A DNA stretch of 19,861 nucleotides from assembly GCA_038065115.1 (NCBI GenBank), contig JBBTRS010000020.1, positions 1 through 19,861 of the forward strand, given 5' to 3'. Below are positions 14,674-19,861 of this stretch, one piece after another. The position numbers were made by a program, and so were the translations under genes. The notes beneath the pieces are model-generated. The model made no database searches. It was not told the origin of the DNA and saw only the letters and a list, made by a program, of their open reading frames with translations. The first letter of the stretch is position 1. Every line of letters starts with the position of its first letter. Source of the stretch: MFKM01 sp038065115 (GTDB lineage Bacteria; Patescibacteriota; Minisyncoccia; UBA6257; MFKM01).

Positions 14674-15716
14674 TGACGATTTTCGTTATGCTCCTCTAAA
14701 GTTTTAGAAAAAATAGTTTCTTTGGTTTTGTAAGCTGAAAGGTAATACCAATAATTTGAAGATATCGGATCAATAGCCGCTTTTACTATCATTTGGTTGA
14801 TGTTCGCGATTGGAGTTGGCGGCCAACCTAGTTTTTGATAGCTGTTATAAGGCGAATTTATCTTTAAATCGCTTCTCGCGATTTGACGTTCGGGACAGGA
14901 ACGGAAATCGCCTTGGCACTTAGCGTAAATAATAGTAGCGTCGGTTTGGATGGGCATACTCGAATTTACCCGCTTATTGAGGATCCCCGCTACCAACTGC
15001 TGATCTTTGAAAGTCGGAACTTCTTTTTCTAAAATAGAAGCCAAGATCAAGACTTCGTACCAATTATTTTTTTGGCTGATTAATGGCCAAATTTTTTCCT
15101 GAAAATTATTTAAAAACTTTTTAGCTGTTTCTTCGACCGAAGCGTTAATTTTGAAACGATAAGTATCAGGATAAAGGAAACCTTCTAGGCTGTCAACCCC
15201 CTTTAAGAAAGGATAGGTTTCTAATAATTCGTTGTTTTTTCCGCCTGCGGCGGATCCGCCTCGGGCGGAAAAATCAAAATTGACAAGGGAATCTTCGGGA
15301 ATAATTTTAGCCGAACTTAAAATTTTATTTATTTCTTTGACCGTCGTTCCTTCAAGAATAGTAATCGTGATGTCTTGATTGGGGCCTTTAAAAAAAAGAT
15401 TGACTATTTCCGGTATGCTCAAACGGCCGTTTAACTGATAAACACCCGGTTTCAAATGCTGGGCTTTACCCGCAAATAAAACATAAATTTTAAAGACGGT
15501 GATTGAGCGGATGATTTTATCGCGGGAAAGGGCCGCGGCGATTTCTTTCAACCCCTGGCCCTTTTCAATTTTCAATTGGATGCTTAAATCCGAATTTACC
15601 GGCTTCAAGCCGTAATAAAAATAGAAAGAAAAGAAAATAAAAATCGCCGCCGCTAGGACACCGAAAATTAAAAAAATAAAATTACCCCTTTTTTTAAAAC
15701 GAGGATTCAATTGCAA
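14658..15716 (-). CDS. mltG: MltG (YceG-like) endolytic peptidoglycan transglycosylase
   Basis: 352 residues. A single N-terminal membrane helix (about 12-36) anchors it with the catalytic part outside. A LysM-like region (about 46-120) is followed by the YceG domain with LEGFLYPDTYRF (177-188), LASILEKEV (225-233, E230 the likely catalytic Glu), MPIQTDATIIY (254-264) and SPYNSYQKLGWPPTPI. MltG cuts nascent glycan strands and sets their length. The start is TTG at 15716, overlapping the end of rodA by 23 bp, so translation is probably coupled; a second TTG two codons later is the alternative. Residues about 149-161 (FSARGGSAAGGKN) come from a GC-rich palindrome inserted in frame. The 3' end lies in a 14-bp repeat before rpoBC. 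Confidence 0.93.
   Translation of the reverse strand: MQLNPRFKKRGNFIFLIFGVLAAAIFIFFSFYFYYGLKPVNSDLSIQLKIEKGQGLKEIAAALSRDKIIRSITVFKIYVLFAGKAQHLKPGVYQLNGRLSIPEIVNLFFKGPNQDITITILEGTTVKEINKILSSAKIIPEDSLVNFDFSARGGSAAGGKNNELLETYPFLKGVDSLEGFLYPDTYRFKINASVEETAKKFLNNFQEKIWPLISQKNNWYEVLILASILEKEVPTFKDQQLVAGILNKRVNSSMPIQTDATIIYAKCQGDFRSCPERQIARSDLKINSPYNSYQKLGWPPTPIANINQMIVKAAIDPISSNYWYYLSAYKTKETIFSKTLEEHNENRQIYLR
15236..15273. repeat. 38-bp GC-rich palindromic element within mltG
   Basis: TTTTTCCGCC (15236-15245) and GGCGGAAAAA (15264-15273) flank a perfect inner palindrome GGCGGATCCGCC (15249-15260), all centred on 15254.5. Of 19 base pairs only one is a mismatch and one a G-T. It stands out as GC-rich DNA in an AT-rich gene and encodes a Gly/Ala-rich loop. 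Confidence 0.88.
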
Positions 15717-16761
15717 TATTTTGAATTATACCAATGAGCAAAGCGCTAGTCAAGAGGCTGGAACCGCCGTAGCTAAAGAAAGGAAAAGTTGTTCCTACTA
15801 CCGGCGAAAGCCCCAACGAAGAGCCGACATTAAAGAAAAATTGGGAAGCAAGAGCAATGACCGCCCCTAAACAGATAAATTTAGCGCAGTTGCCTTCCGA
15901 CTTGATTCCGATTTTTGTTATTCTAAAAATAATCAGCAGAAAAGCCGCGATTAAAGCGAGACCGCCGATTAATCCCCATTCTTCCGTGAAAGCGGAAAAA
16001 ATAAAATCAGCTTGGGTTTCGGGCAGAAAACCGAGTTGGACTTGAGTCCCCTGTTGAAAACCTTTGCCGAATAACCCCGCTGAACCGATGGCGATTTTTG
16101 ACTGAATGACGTTATAGTTTATTCCCAAGGGGTTTCTCTCGGGAAAGATAAACCCTAAAATTCTTTCTTTTTGGTAGGTTTTAAAAAATGTCAGCCAGAG
16201 AAGCGAAAATATTAATATTAAAATTAAAAACCCGATTAAGATTTTTTGCCAAGTTAAACCGCTTACCATAAGAAAGCCAAACCAGATGCCTAAAAAAATA
16301 ATAACCGTTCCCATATCCGGTTGTTTTATTACCAAGACCGCGGGTAAAATAAAATAAAAAAAAGAAGCGGCTATGTTTTTCATCGTAGAAACTTCCAAAT
16401 GACGACGCGAAAAAAAACTGGCCAAAAGAAGAATCAGGGATATTTTAGCCAACTCCGATGGTTGAAACCTGATTGGTTCAATCACCAGCCAGCTTTGGGC
16501 GCCGCGAATAGATTTGCCGGCAAAAAGAGTAATAACCAATAAAACAATCGTTGACCAGTAAAAAGAAAGGAAAAACCAATTTTGGGTGGTTAGCCAACGC
16601 CAGTTTATTTTAGCGGCCAGAAAGATAATCAAAAAACTTAAACCGTACCAAAGAAATTGAACCCGAAAAAGATTCGGCCGGGTGGAAAAAAGCGAAATCA
16701 AACTGGCTCCCGCCAAAAAGATTAAAGCGCCAATAAGCCACCAATCTAATTTTTTAAACAT
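15694..16761 (-). CDS. rodA: RodA, SEDS-family peptidoglycan glycosyltransferase
   Basis: 355 residues with about ten membrane helices. SEDS signatures: FQPSELAK (99-106), KQPDMGT (146-152, with the catalytic Asp149), YNVIQSKIAIGSAGLFGKGF, GTQVQLGFLPETQADFIFSA, and the C-terminal SPVVGTTFPFFSYGGSS. The phrasing GTQ-QLGFLPE-qaDFIF and the short length are closer to RodA than FtsW. RodA polymerises glycan strands for cell elongation together with a class B PBP; no PBP2 gene is in the window. It precedes mltG with a 23-bp overlap. The ATG has no Shine-Dalgarno, and 32 bp containing a heptamer array separate it from the upstream gene. Confidence 0.94.
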   Translation of the reverse strand: MFKKLDWWLIGALIFLAGASLISLFSTRPNLFRVQFLWYGLSFLIIFLAAKINWRWLTTQNWFFLSFYWSTIVLLVITLFAGKSIRGAQSWLVIEPIRFQPSELAKISLILLLASFFSRRHLEVSTMKNIAASFFYFILPAVLVIKQPDMGTVIIFLGIWFGFLMVSGLTWQKILIGFLILILIFSLLWLTFFKTYQKERILGFIFPERNPLGINYNVIQSKIAIGSAGLFGKGFQQGTQVQLGFLPETQADFIFSAFTEEWGLIGGLALIAAFLLIIFRITKIGIKSEGNCAKFICLGAVIALASQFFFNVGSSLGLSPVVGTTFPFFSYGGSSLLTSALLIGIIQNIAIESSF

Positions 16762-16763
16762 TA

Positions 16764-16805
16764 TATTAGTTATTAGCCACTAGTTGCTAGTTGCTAGTTG
16801 CTAGG
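16764..16805. repeat. Array of six TAG-containing heptamers between rodA and upstream gene
   Basis: TATTAGT, TATTAGC, CACTAGT, TGCTAGT, TGCTAGT, TGCTAGG run in exact phase. On the minus strand the array supplies the last residues and the TAG stop (16796-16794) of the upstream gene and then the spacer to rodA. Confidence 0.9.
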
Positions 16806-17570
16806 GACGGGTTCAATAAAAATCTTGGTTTGATTTAAATCCAGTTGGGCGGCGTTGTTGTTTTTTGGCAACTCAATACTGAAAAATCTTTCTTCAAAGC
16901 CTTTCAGGCCGGTCAAGGTGGTAAAGGAAGCGCCTGAAATATTATTTTGGCGATTATAAATAATAGCTAAAATTTTTATTTGAGAAATTAAGAGCGGACC
17001 TTCATTTTTTATAAGACCTTTTACCATTACATTTTTGTCGGTGATTTCCGTTTTGATTGAACGGGTGTCTAAATTTGACTTGGCTATTTCTTTTTCCGAT
17101 TGCCAAACCGTATTTTCTTTTTCTATTGATAATTCCACCCGGGAAACGTCTTGGAGATTGATTTTTATCGGCGGTTCTATGAGGTATTTTTTTTCACCGG
17201 CATAAATAAACGACTGGCCTTTAATGTTTTTCAACAAGGCGCCGAAAGGGCCAATTACTTTAAATTCGTAAAAAAACGATTGAGCTCCAAAATCCGGGTT
17301 AGGATTGGCTATTTCCGCCAATAAAGAAATTTCATCTTCTCTGGCTGGGACGGAAACAGCCCAATTAACCGTTAAGGGTTTCAGTCGGGTTATTTCGCAA
17401 GGCGAGCAAGGCTGGCCGCAATCGGTTCCGGCCTCGCCTTGGTTTTTTATTTTATCAAAACAAGTAGGAATCGGTTTTAAAAAGAAAACATAAATCAACC
17501 AAAAAATAGCAAATATTACTAAAAAGTAAAAAGCGCCGTAAAGCAATTGTTTAACCAAACGAGGGGTCAT
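16794..17570 (-). CDS. Membrane-anchored extracytoplasmic protein, unknown function
   Basis: 258 residues. One N-terminal membrane helix (about 9-31) is followed by a cysteine knot-like segment, TCFDKIKNQGEAGTDCGQPC then SPC (36-58). I recognise this pattern, CxDgikNqgEtgxDCGgpCxpC, from secreted proteins of Patescibacteria. The rest (about 65-258) is strand-rich and looks like two immunoglobulin-like beta domains; the second (about 165-250) resembles FxLYD-type domains. It is first in the run that continues with rodA, mltG and rpoBC, so a role at the cell surface or wall is plausible but unproven. The final Ser-Asn and stop are encoded by an intergenic heptamer array. ATG without Shine-Dalgarno. 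Confidence 0.8.
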   Translation of the reverse strand: MTPRLVKQLLYGAFYFLVIFAIFWLIYVFFLKPIPTCFDKIKNQGEAGTDCGQPCSPCEITRLKPLTVNWAVSVPAREDEISLLAEIANPNPDFGAQSFFYEFKVIGPFGALLKNIKGQSFIYAGEKKYLIEPPIKINLQDVSRVELSIEKENTVWQSEKEIAKSNLDTRSIKTEITDKNVMVKGLIKNEGPLLISQIKILAIIYNRQNNISGASFTTLTGLKGFEERFFSIELPKNNNAAQLDLNQTKIFIEPVPSN

Positions 17571-17577
17571 AATAATA

Positions 17578-17606
17578 AGTATCAGGTATCAAGCGTCAAG
17601 TATCAA
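17578..17606 (-). promoter_or_regulatory. Heptamer array that spells a leaderless promoter
   Basis: Plus-strand heptamers AGTATCA, GGTATCA, AGCGTCA, AGTATCA occupy 17578-17605. On the minus strand they read TTGATAC, TTGACGC, TTGATAC, CTGATAC and create TTGATA (17606-17601), a 17-bp spacer and GATACT (17583-17578), with the ATG at 17570 seven bases later. TATTAT (17577-17572) with TTGACG (17599-17594) at 16 bp is an alternative, but it would start transcription inside the gene. Confidence 0.55.
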
Positions 17607-17658
17607 GCACCTAAAATACATTGCTTATAACAATTGTATTTTTTATTAAAAGAGTGAA

Positions 17659-17667
17659 TGATACAAT
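17659..17667 (+). promoter_or_regulatory. Extended -10 promoter, probably leaderless, for the kinase-like gene
   Basis: TGA then TACAAT (17662-17667). No good -35 is present at 16-18 bp. The ATG at 17674 is 6 bases after the -10, where transcription should start, and there is no Shine-Dalgarno. Confidence 0.6.
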
Positions 17668-17673
17668 GTATTT

Positions 17674-18330
17674 ATGTTAATCAACGAATTACCCTCTTTG
17701 CCGGAAAAGATCAAAAAAATAGCCTCGGATTTTTCTAAGACTATAAAATTACCAGCCAAAAAATCTCCCCAACCGGTTGCTATCGGGCCATTTGGCCCGT
17801 GTTGTGTTGGGAAGACAACTACAATGACATGCCTCGCAAAGGAATTACCCGTTGTCAGTATCAATCACGATAAAATTAGATTGTTTATGCGGCAGAGAGG
17901 CATTACTGACACGGAGGGCAATAAAATTTTATATAATCATTTATTAATAGTCCATCTTGCTAAACAATATCTTAATAAGGGTTATAGCGTCATCCTGGAT
18001 AGGGATTTCGGCACTAATAATAAAAATGTTTTGGCGGCTGCTGACAACGAAATGAAAAAATTGGGTATAAAATTTTTTCTTATTAGCATAAAATCTCCGA
18101 GCTGGTTTATTAAAAGAAAAATCCAAACGCGGAAACTTATTCCGGCAAAAAACGGAGGAATACCAGATAGAAAGACCGCCATGGATTGTTATCTTTATTC
18201 CTTGAAACATTATAAAAATAATTATATTCGTCTTAAGTCCCGAGCTATATCAACGGTTGACACGTCTAAGCCAATACCATCTCAGTTAAAGAGAATAGTG
18301 GTTTTTCTTAAAAAAGAAATCGGCGTTTAA
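17674..18330 (+). CDS. P-loop kinase-like protein (AAA_33 / zeta-toxin-like fold)
   Basis: 218 residues. Walker A is G41-PCCV-G46-K47-T48 within IGPFGPCCVGKTTTM, a slightly unusual loop with two Cys. NHDKIRLFMRQRG (64-76) fits the substrate-binding D-x-[IL]-R segment of AAA_33 kinases, VILDRDFG (106-113) is the Walker B-like strand, and IKRKIQTRK (146-154) fits the lid arginines. Relatives phosphorylate small molecules, nucleotide ends, or UDP-GlcNAc (zeta toxins). The substrate is unknown here and no antitoxin gene is adjacent. It is a single gene on the plus strand, divergent from the membrane-protein operon, with an extended -10 placed for a leaderless mRNA, and converges on the YdcF-like gene. 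Confidence 0.75.
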   Translation: MLINELPSLPEKIKKIASDFSKTIKLPAKKSPQPVAIGPFGPCCVGKTTTMTCLAKELPVVSINHDKIRLFMRQRGITDTEGNKILYNHLLIVHLAKQYLNKGYSVILDRDFGTNNKNVLAAADNEMKKLGIKFFLISIKSPSWFIKRKIQTRKLIPAKNGGIPDRKTAMDCYLYSLKHYKNNYIRLKSRAISTVDTSKPIPSQLKRIVVFLKKEIGV

Positions 18331-18380
18331 TCAAAAAAATAGACTTTTTACTAAAAAAATGAAGTAAAAATCCAAAAAGA

Positions 18381-18406
18381 AACCCCCTGTAATTTTACAG
18401 GGGGTT
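18381..18406. terminator. Terminator hairpin between convergent kinase-like and YdcF-like genes
   Basis: AACCCCCTGTAA (18381-18392) pairs perfectly with TTACAGGGGGTT (18395-18406). On the minus strand it is followed by TTTCTTTTT, so it best serves the YdcF-like gene; the plus-strand tail is less T-rich. A weaker A/T hairpin at about 18345-18368 precedes it. Confidence 0.82.
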
Positions 18407-18418
18407 ATTCGAGTTTAT

Positions 18419-18913
18419 TTAGCCGTTTCGTAAAGGAGAGATTCTTTTCCAAAACTTACGGATAAATTCGTAAGCTTCGGATTTTTCTTGCCGGGGGAAA
18501 CTCAACATCAACGCGCATCCAATAATTTCTTTTACCCAATACCACAATGGCGTACGAATGCTTGTTCTGTGTTTGATAATCAAATCTGCCGGCGCCGTTT
18601 TTTTGAAAAAGTATTTTACTCTAAAAAACCAATGCGGCTTTTCTGTAATAACCAAGAGAGTTTTAAAATTATTCTCTTCGGCTATTTTAACAGCTTGAAT
18701 CACCTCGTCTTGGGCTGTATAAGAATCAGGGTTTGCTATTTTGATTCTTCCCGGCGACACGCCTTTGTTAAGGGCAATTACGCGCGCCGTTTTTAAAACG
18801 CCACCAGTCAAGATTAGGTATTTGGCTTCATTTTTCTCCAAGCAAGTTAACGCCACCGGCAACCTCGCGTTATCATTTCCGCCCATAACAATCACCGCGT
18901 CGTAATCGTACAT
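18419..18913 (-). CDS. YdcF/DUF218-like protein
   Basis: 164 residues. DAVIVMGGNDNARLPVAL (5-22), YLILTGG (32-38), the S-x-T segment SYTAQDEV (64-71) and LLVITEKPHWFFRVKYFF (86-103) follow the DUF218 layout of VlGG, sGG, S-nT-EN and T-x-H-xxR. Members include YdcF, which binds SAM, and SanA/ElyC, linked to cell envelope integrity. This one has no N-terminal membrane helix, so it is probably cytoplasmic. The exact function is unknown. ATG with strong AAGGAGG (minus strand, about 18925-18919), a single-gene unit with its own TTGACA promoter and a terminator at 18381-18406. Confidence 0.8.
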   Translation of the reverse strand: MYDYDAVIVMGGNDNARLPVALTCLEKNEAKYLILTGGVLKTARVIALNKGVSPGRIKIANPDSYTAQDEVIQAVKIAEENNFKTLLVITEKPHWFFRVKYFFKKTAPADLIIKHRTSIRTPLWYWVKEIIGCALMLSFPRQEKSEAYEFIRKFWKRISPLRNG

Positions 18914-18976
18914 AGAATTCCTCCTTTTTGCGTAGTTTTTATATTACAAAGTGCGATTTCTAATCAATTTAAAGAT

Positions 18977-19005
18977 ATGGTAGCACACTTTTTAAAATAT
19001 GTCAA
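18977..19005 (-). promoter_or_regulatory. Promoter of the YdcF-like gene
   Basis: TTGACA (19005-19000), a 17-bp spacer ending in TGC, then TACCAT (18982-18977) on the minus strand. Perfect -35 and extended -10. The leader is about 57 nt and contains the Shine-Dalgarno. Confidence 0.8.
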
Positions 19006-19055
19006 CTTAAAACGGGTTATGTTTCAATATTTTGAGTGGCAAGCGCATTAGAACA

Positions 19056-19108
19056 TTGCAAATTTTAAACAATTTGCTTAAATTACATTATCCAAAATAA
19101 TTTTTGGA
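19056..19108 (+). promoter_or_regulatory. Possible promoter and inverted repeats before the small membrane protein
   Basis: TTGCAA (19056-19061), 16 bp ending in TGC, and TTAAAT (19078-19083) form a weak extended -10 promoter. It overlaps an inverted repeat GCAAATT/AATTTGC (19058-19064 with 19071-19077). A second inverted repeat TCCAAAA/TTTTGGA (19091-19097 with 19102-19108) falls near the predicted start. These could be operator or leader structures. Confidence 0.4.
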
Positions 19109-19156
19109 CAGCACATTAAAAATAAAATAATAATTGGAAGATAAAAAGGAGGTCTT

Positions 19157-19357
19157 ATGAAAAAAATTATTGGAAATTTAGGTAAAAAAATAGGATATGT
19201 TTCATTTTGTGTTTTATTTACGCTGATAACAGCGATATTTGCTTTCCTTGTTTTGGTTCTCGCTTTCATTTGGGTTCCCATCGTGTATATTTACGCATGG
19301 CTGATGATAAAGAGGAGGGACCCTTTGACTTTGGAGGCTCTTCAATACAATGATTAA
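19157..19357 (+). CDS. Small hydrophobic membrane protein, unknown
   Basis: 66 residues. A basic N-terminus MKKIIGNLGKKIG precedes one long or two short membrane helices (about 14-49), followed by the charged tail MIKRRDPLTLEALQYND. I do not recognise a family. ATG with an excellent AAGGAGG (19148-19154) argues that it is a real gene despite its size. It stands alone between the YdcF-like gene and the rRNA operon, facing the latter. Confidence 0.7.
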   Translation: MKKIIGNLGKKIGYVSFCVLFTLITAIFAFLVLVLAFIWVPIVYIYAWLMIKRRDPLTLEALQYND

Positions 19358-19392
19358 TTGACGTCCTGGTTTTGAATCACTGAATTTCCTGA

Positions 19393-19428
19393 AGCCCGAA
19401 CGATAATAAATATAAATCCGGGCTTTTT
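19393..19428 (+). terminator. Weak terminator after the small membrane protein
   Basis: AGCCCG (19393-19398) pairs with CGGGCT (19419-19424) across a 20-nt loop, followed by TTTTT. Confidence 0.45.
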
Positions 19429-19508
19429 AATTTAATTAATATCTTTCTATTGTCACCAAAAAAATGCTATAGCAACTTTTTGATGACAAACTTTTTTAAA
19501 AAAATTAT

Positions 19509-19533
19509 AAACCCCTAAGTACATTAGGGGTTT
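19509..19533 (-). terminator. rRNA operon terminator
   Basis: CCCCTAA/TTAGGGG (19512-19518 with 19524-19530) plus three flanking A-T pairs forms a hairpin with a GTACA loop. On the minus strand it is followed by a T-rich run. It lies 17 bp past the 5S end. The plus-strand side is also T-rich, so it may work in both directions. Confidence 0.82.
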
Positions 19534-19549
19534 TATTTTAAATAAAAAA

Positions 19550-19660
19550 TCCCCGGCAAAGCCTACTTTCGCCCCGAAGGACTATCATCGGCGTTTATGG
19601 CTTTGACTTCCGAGTTCGGAATGGGATCGGGTATGGCTCCATAAACTAAATCACCGGGAA
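19550..19660 (-). rRNA. rrf: 5S ribosomal RNA
   Basis: On the minus strand the universal 5S segments appear: CCCGATCCCATTCCGAACTC, then GGAAGTCAAAGCC, CGCCGATGATAGTCC and GCGAAAGTAGG. The ends TTCCCGG and CCGGGGA pair as helix I. Length about 111 nt; ends are set by that pairing and may be off by a few bases. It follows 23S in normal operon order. Confidence 0.93.
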
Positions 19661-19662
19661 AT

Positions 19663-19704
19663 TTTAGAATTTAGAATCTAGAATCTAGAAAATAGAATCC
19701 AGAA
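19663..19704. repeat. Six-unit heptamer array in the 23S-5S spacer
   Basis: TTTAGAA, TTTAGAA, TCTAGAA, TCTAGAA, AATAGAA, TCCAGAA in exact phase, consensus TYTAGAA. It fills much of the transcribed spacer. The same word family occurs between rpsR and the PAP2 gene. Confidence 0.9.
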
Positions 19705-19759
19705 TCTCGTTTATTCTACTTTCCATTTTCTGCTTTTTATTTTTTAGACAACTTTTTGA

Positions 19760-19861
19760 GGTAGAGAATAAGATGGCTTATTAGTACTTCTCGGCTTAAC
19801 GCCTCGCGGCGCTTACACCTAAAGCCTATCAACCCAGTAGTCTTCTGGGAGCCACCTAAAT
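19760..19861 (-). rRNA. rrl: 23S ribosomal RNA, 3' end only
   Basis: The minus strand reads GTTGATAGGCTTTAGGTGTA, then AAGCGCCGCGAGGCGTTAAG and GTACTAATAAGCC, the conserved last part of 23S (E. coli GTTGATAGGCCGGGTGTGTAAGCGC...GTACTAATGA). The mature 3' end is estimated at about 19760 by counting from GTACTAAT as in E. coli. The rest lies beyond the window. Confidence 0.93.

Noticed and set aside
16764..19704. Heptamer arrays as CRISPR or transposon ends
   Set aside because: The units are 7 bp without spacers, no cas or transposase gene is present, and no inverted termini or target duplications are seen.
1..19861. UGA recoded as glycine (Gracilibacteria/Absconditabacteria code)
   Set aside because: The radical SAM gene ends at TGA with the next gene's Shine-Dalgarno directly after, and the core genes need no in-frame TGA.

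Overview
The window looks like chromosomal DNA from a member of the Patescibacteria (Candidate Phyla Radiation), probably near Parcubacteria. This placement is an inference from AT-rich DNA, very compact minus-strand operons, many core genes without a Shine-Dalgarno sequence, a secreted-protein cysteine motif of a kind I associate with these bacteria, and short repeats filling intergenic gaps. I cannot name the lineage. TGA is used as a stop codon (end of the radical SAM gene), so the UGA-glycine code of Gracilibacteria and Absconditabacteria does not apply.

Layout, left to right. 1-344 holds the 3' part of a RelE/ParE-type toxin and its terminator. 354-2301 (minus) is parA-parB, facing away from a tRNA-Leu(CAA) at 2346-2431. 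2432-5668 (plus) is an accessory block: a radical SAM/SPASM enzyme, a 150-residue unknown protein ending in a Gly/Arg/Pro-rich tail, and a MYG1-like protein with its own consensus promoter and terminators. 5674-6040 holds a 71-residue stand-alone sigma region-4 protein behind a palindrome. 6042-17570 (minus) is the core block: hypothetical membrane protein, rodA, mltG, rpoB-rpoC fused in one 2235-codon frame, then rpsF-ssb-rpsR from its own promoter, then a PAP2 phosphatase. 17674-18330 (plus) is a P-loop kinase-like gene, 18419-18913 (minus) a YdcF/DUF218-like gene, and 19157-19357 (plus) a tiny membrane protein. The right edge is the end of an rRNA operon on the minus strand (5S and the 3' end of 23S).

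How it fits together: the minus strand carries nearly all housekeeping functions (partition, transcription, ribosome, peptidoglycan elongation, rRNA). Every plus-strand protein gene looks accessory, and most of these have strong Shine-Dalgarno sites and private promoters and terminators.

The most unusual signals are: (1) degenerate tandem heptamers, or a 14-bp double heptamer, in at least six gaps; at two of these the heptamers themselves spell a -35/-10 promoter with 17-bp spacing that puts the transcription start on or next to the ATG; (2) the RpoB-RpoC fusion, with a substitution at the position of E. coli rifampicin-contact Arg529; (3) the radical SAM/SPASM gene paired with a compositionally foreign unknown gene; (4) a 38-bp palindrome inserted in frame in mltG; (5) the stand-alone sigma region-4 protein. 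All of this was read by eye, with no database search.
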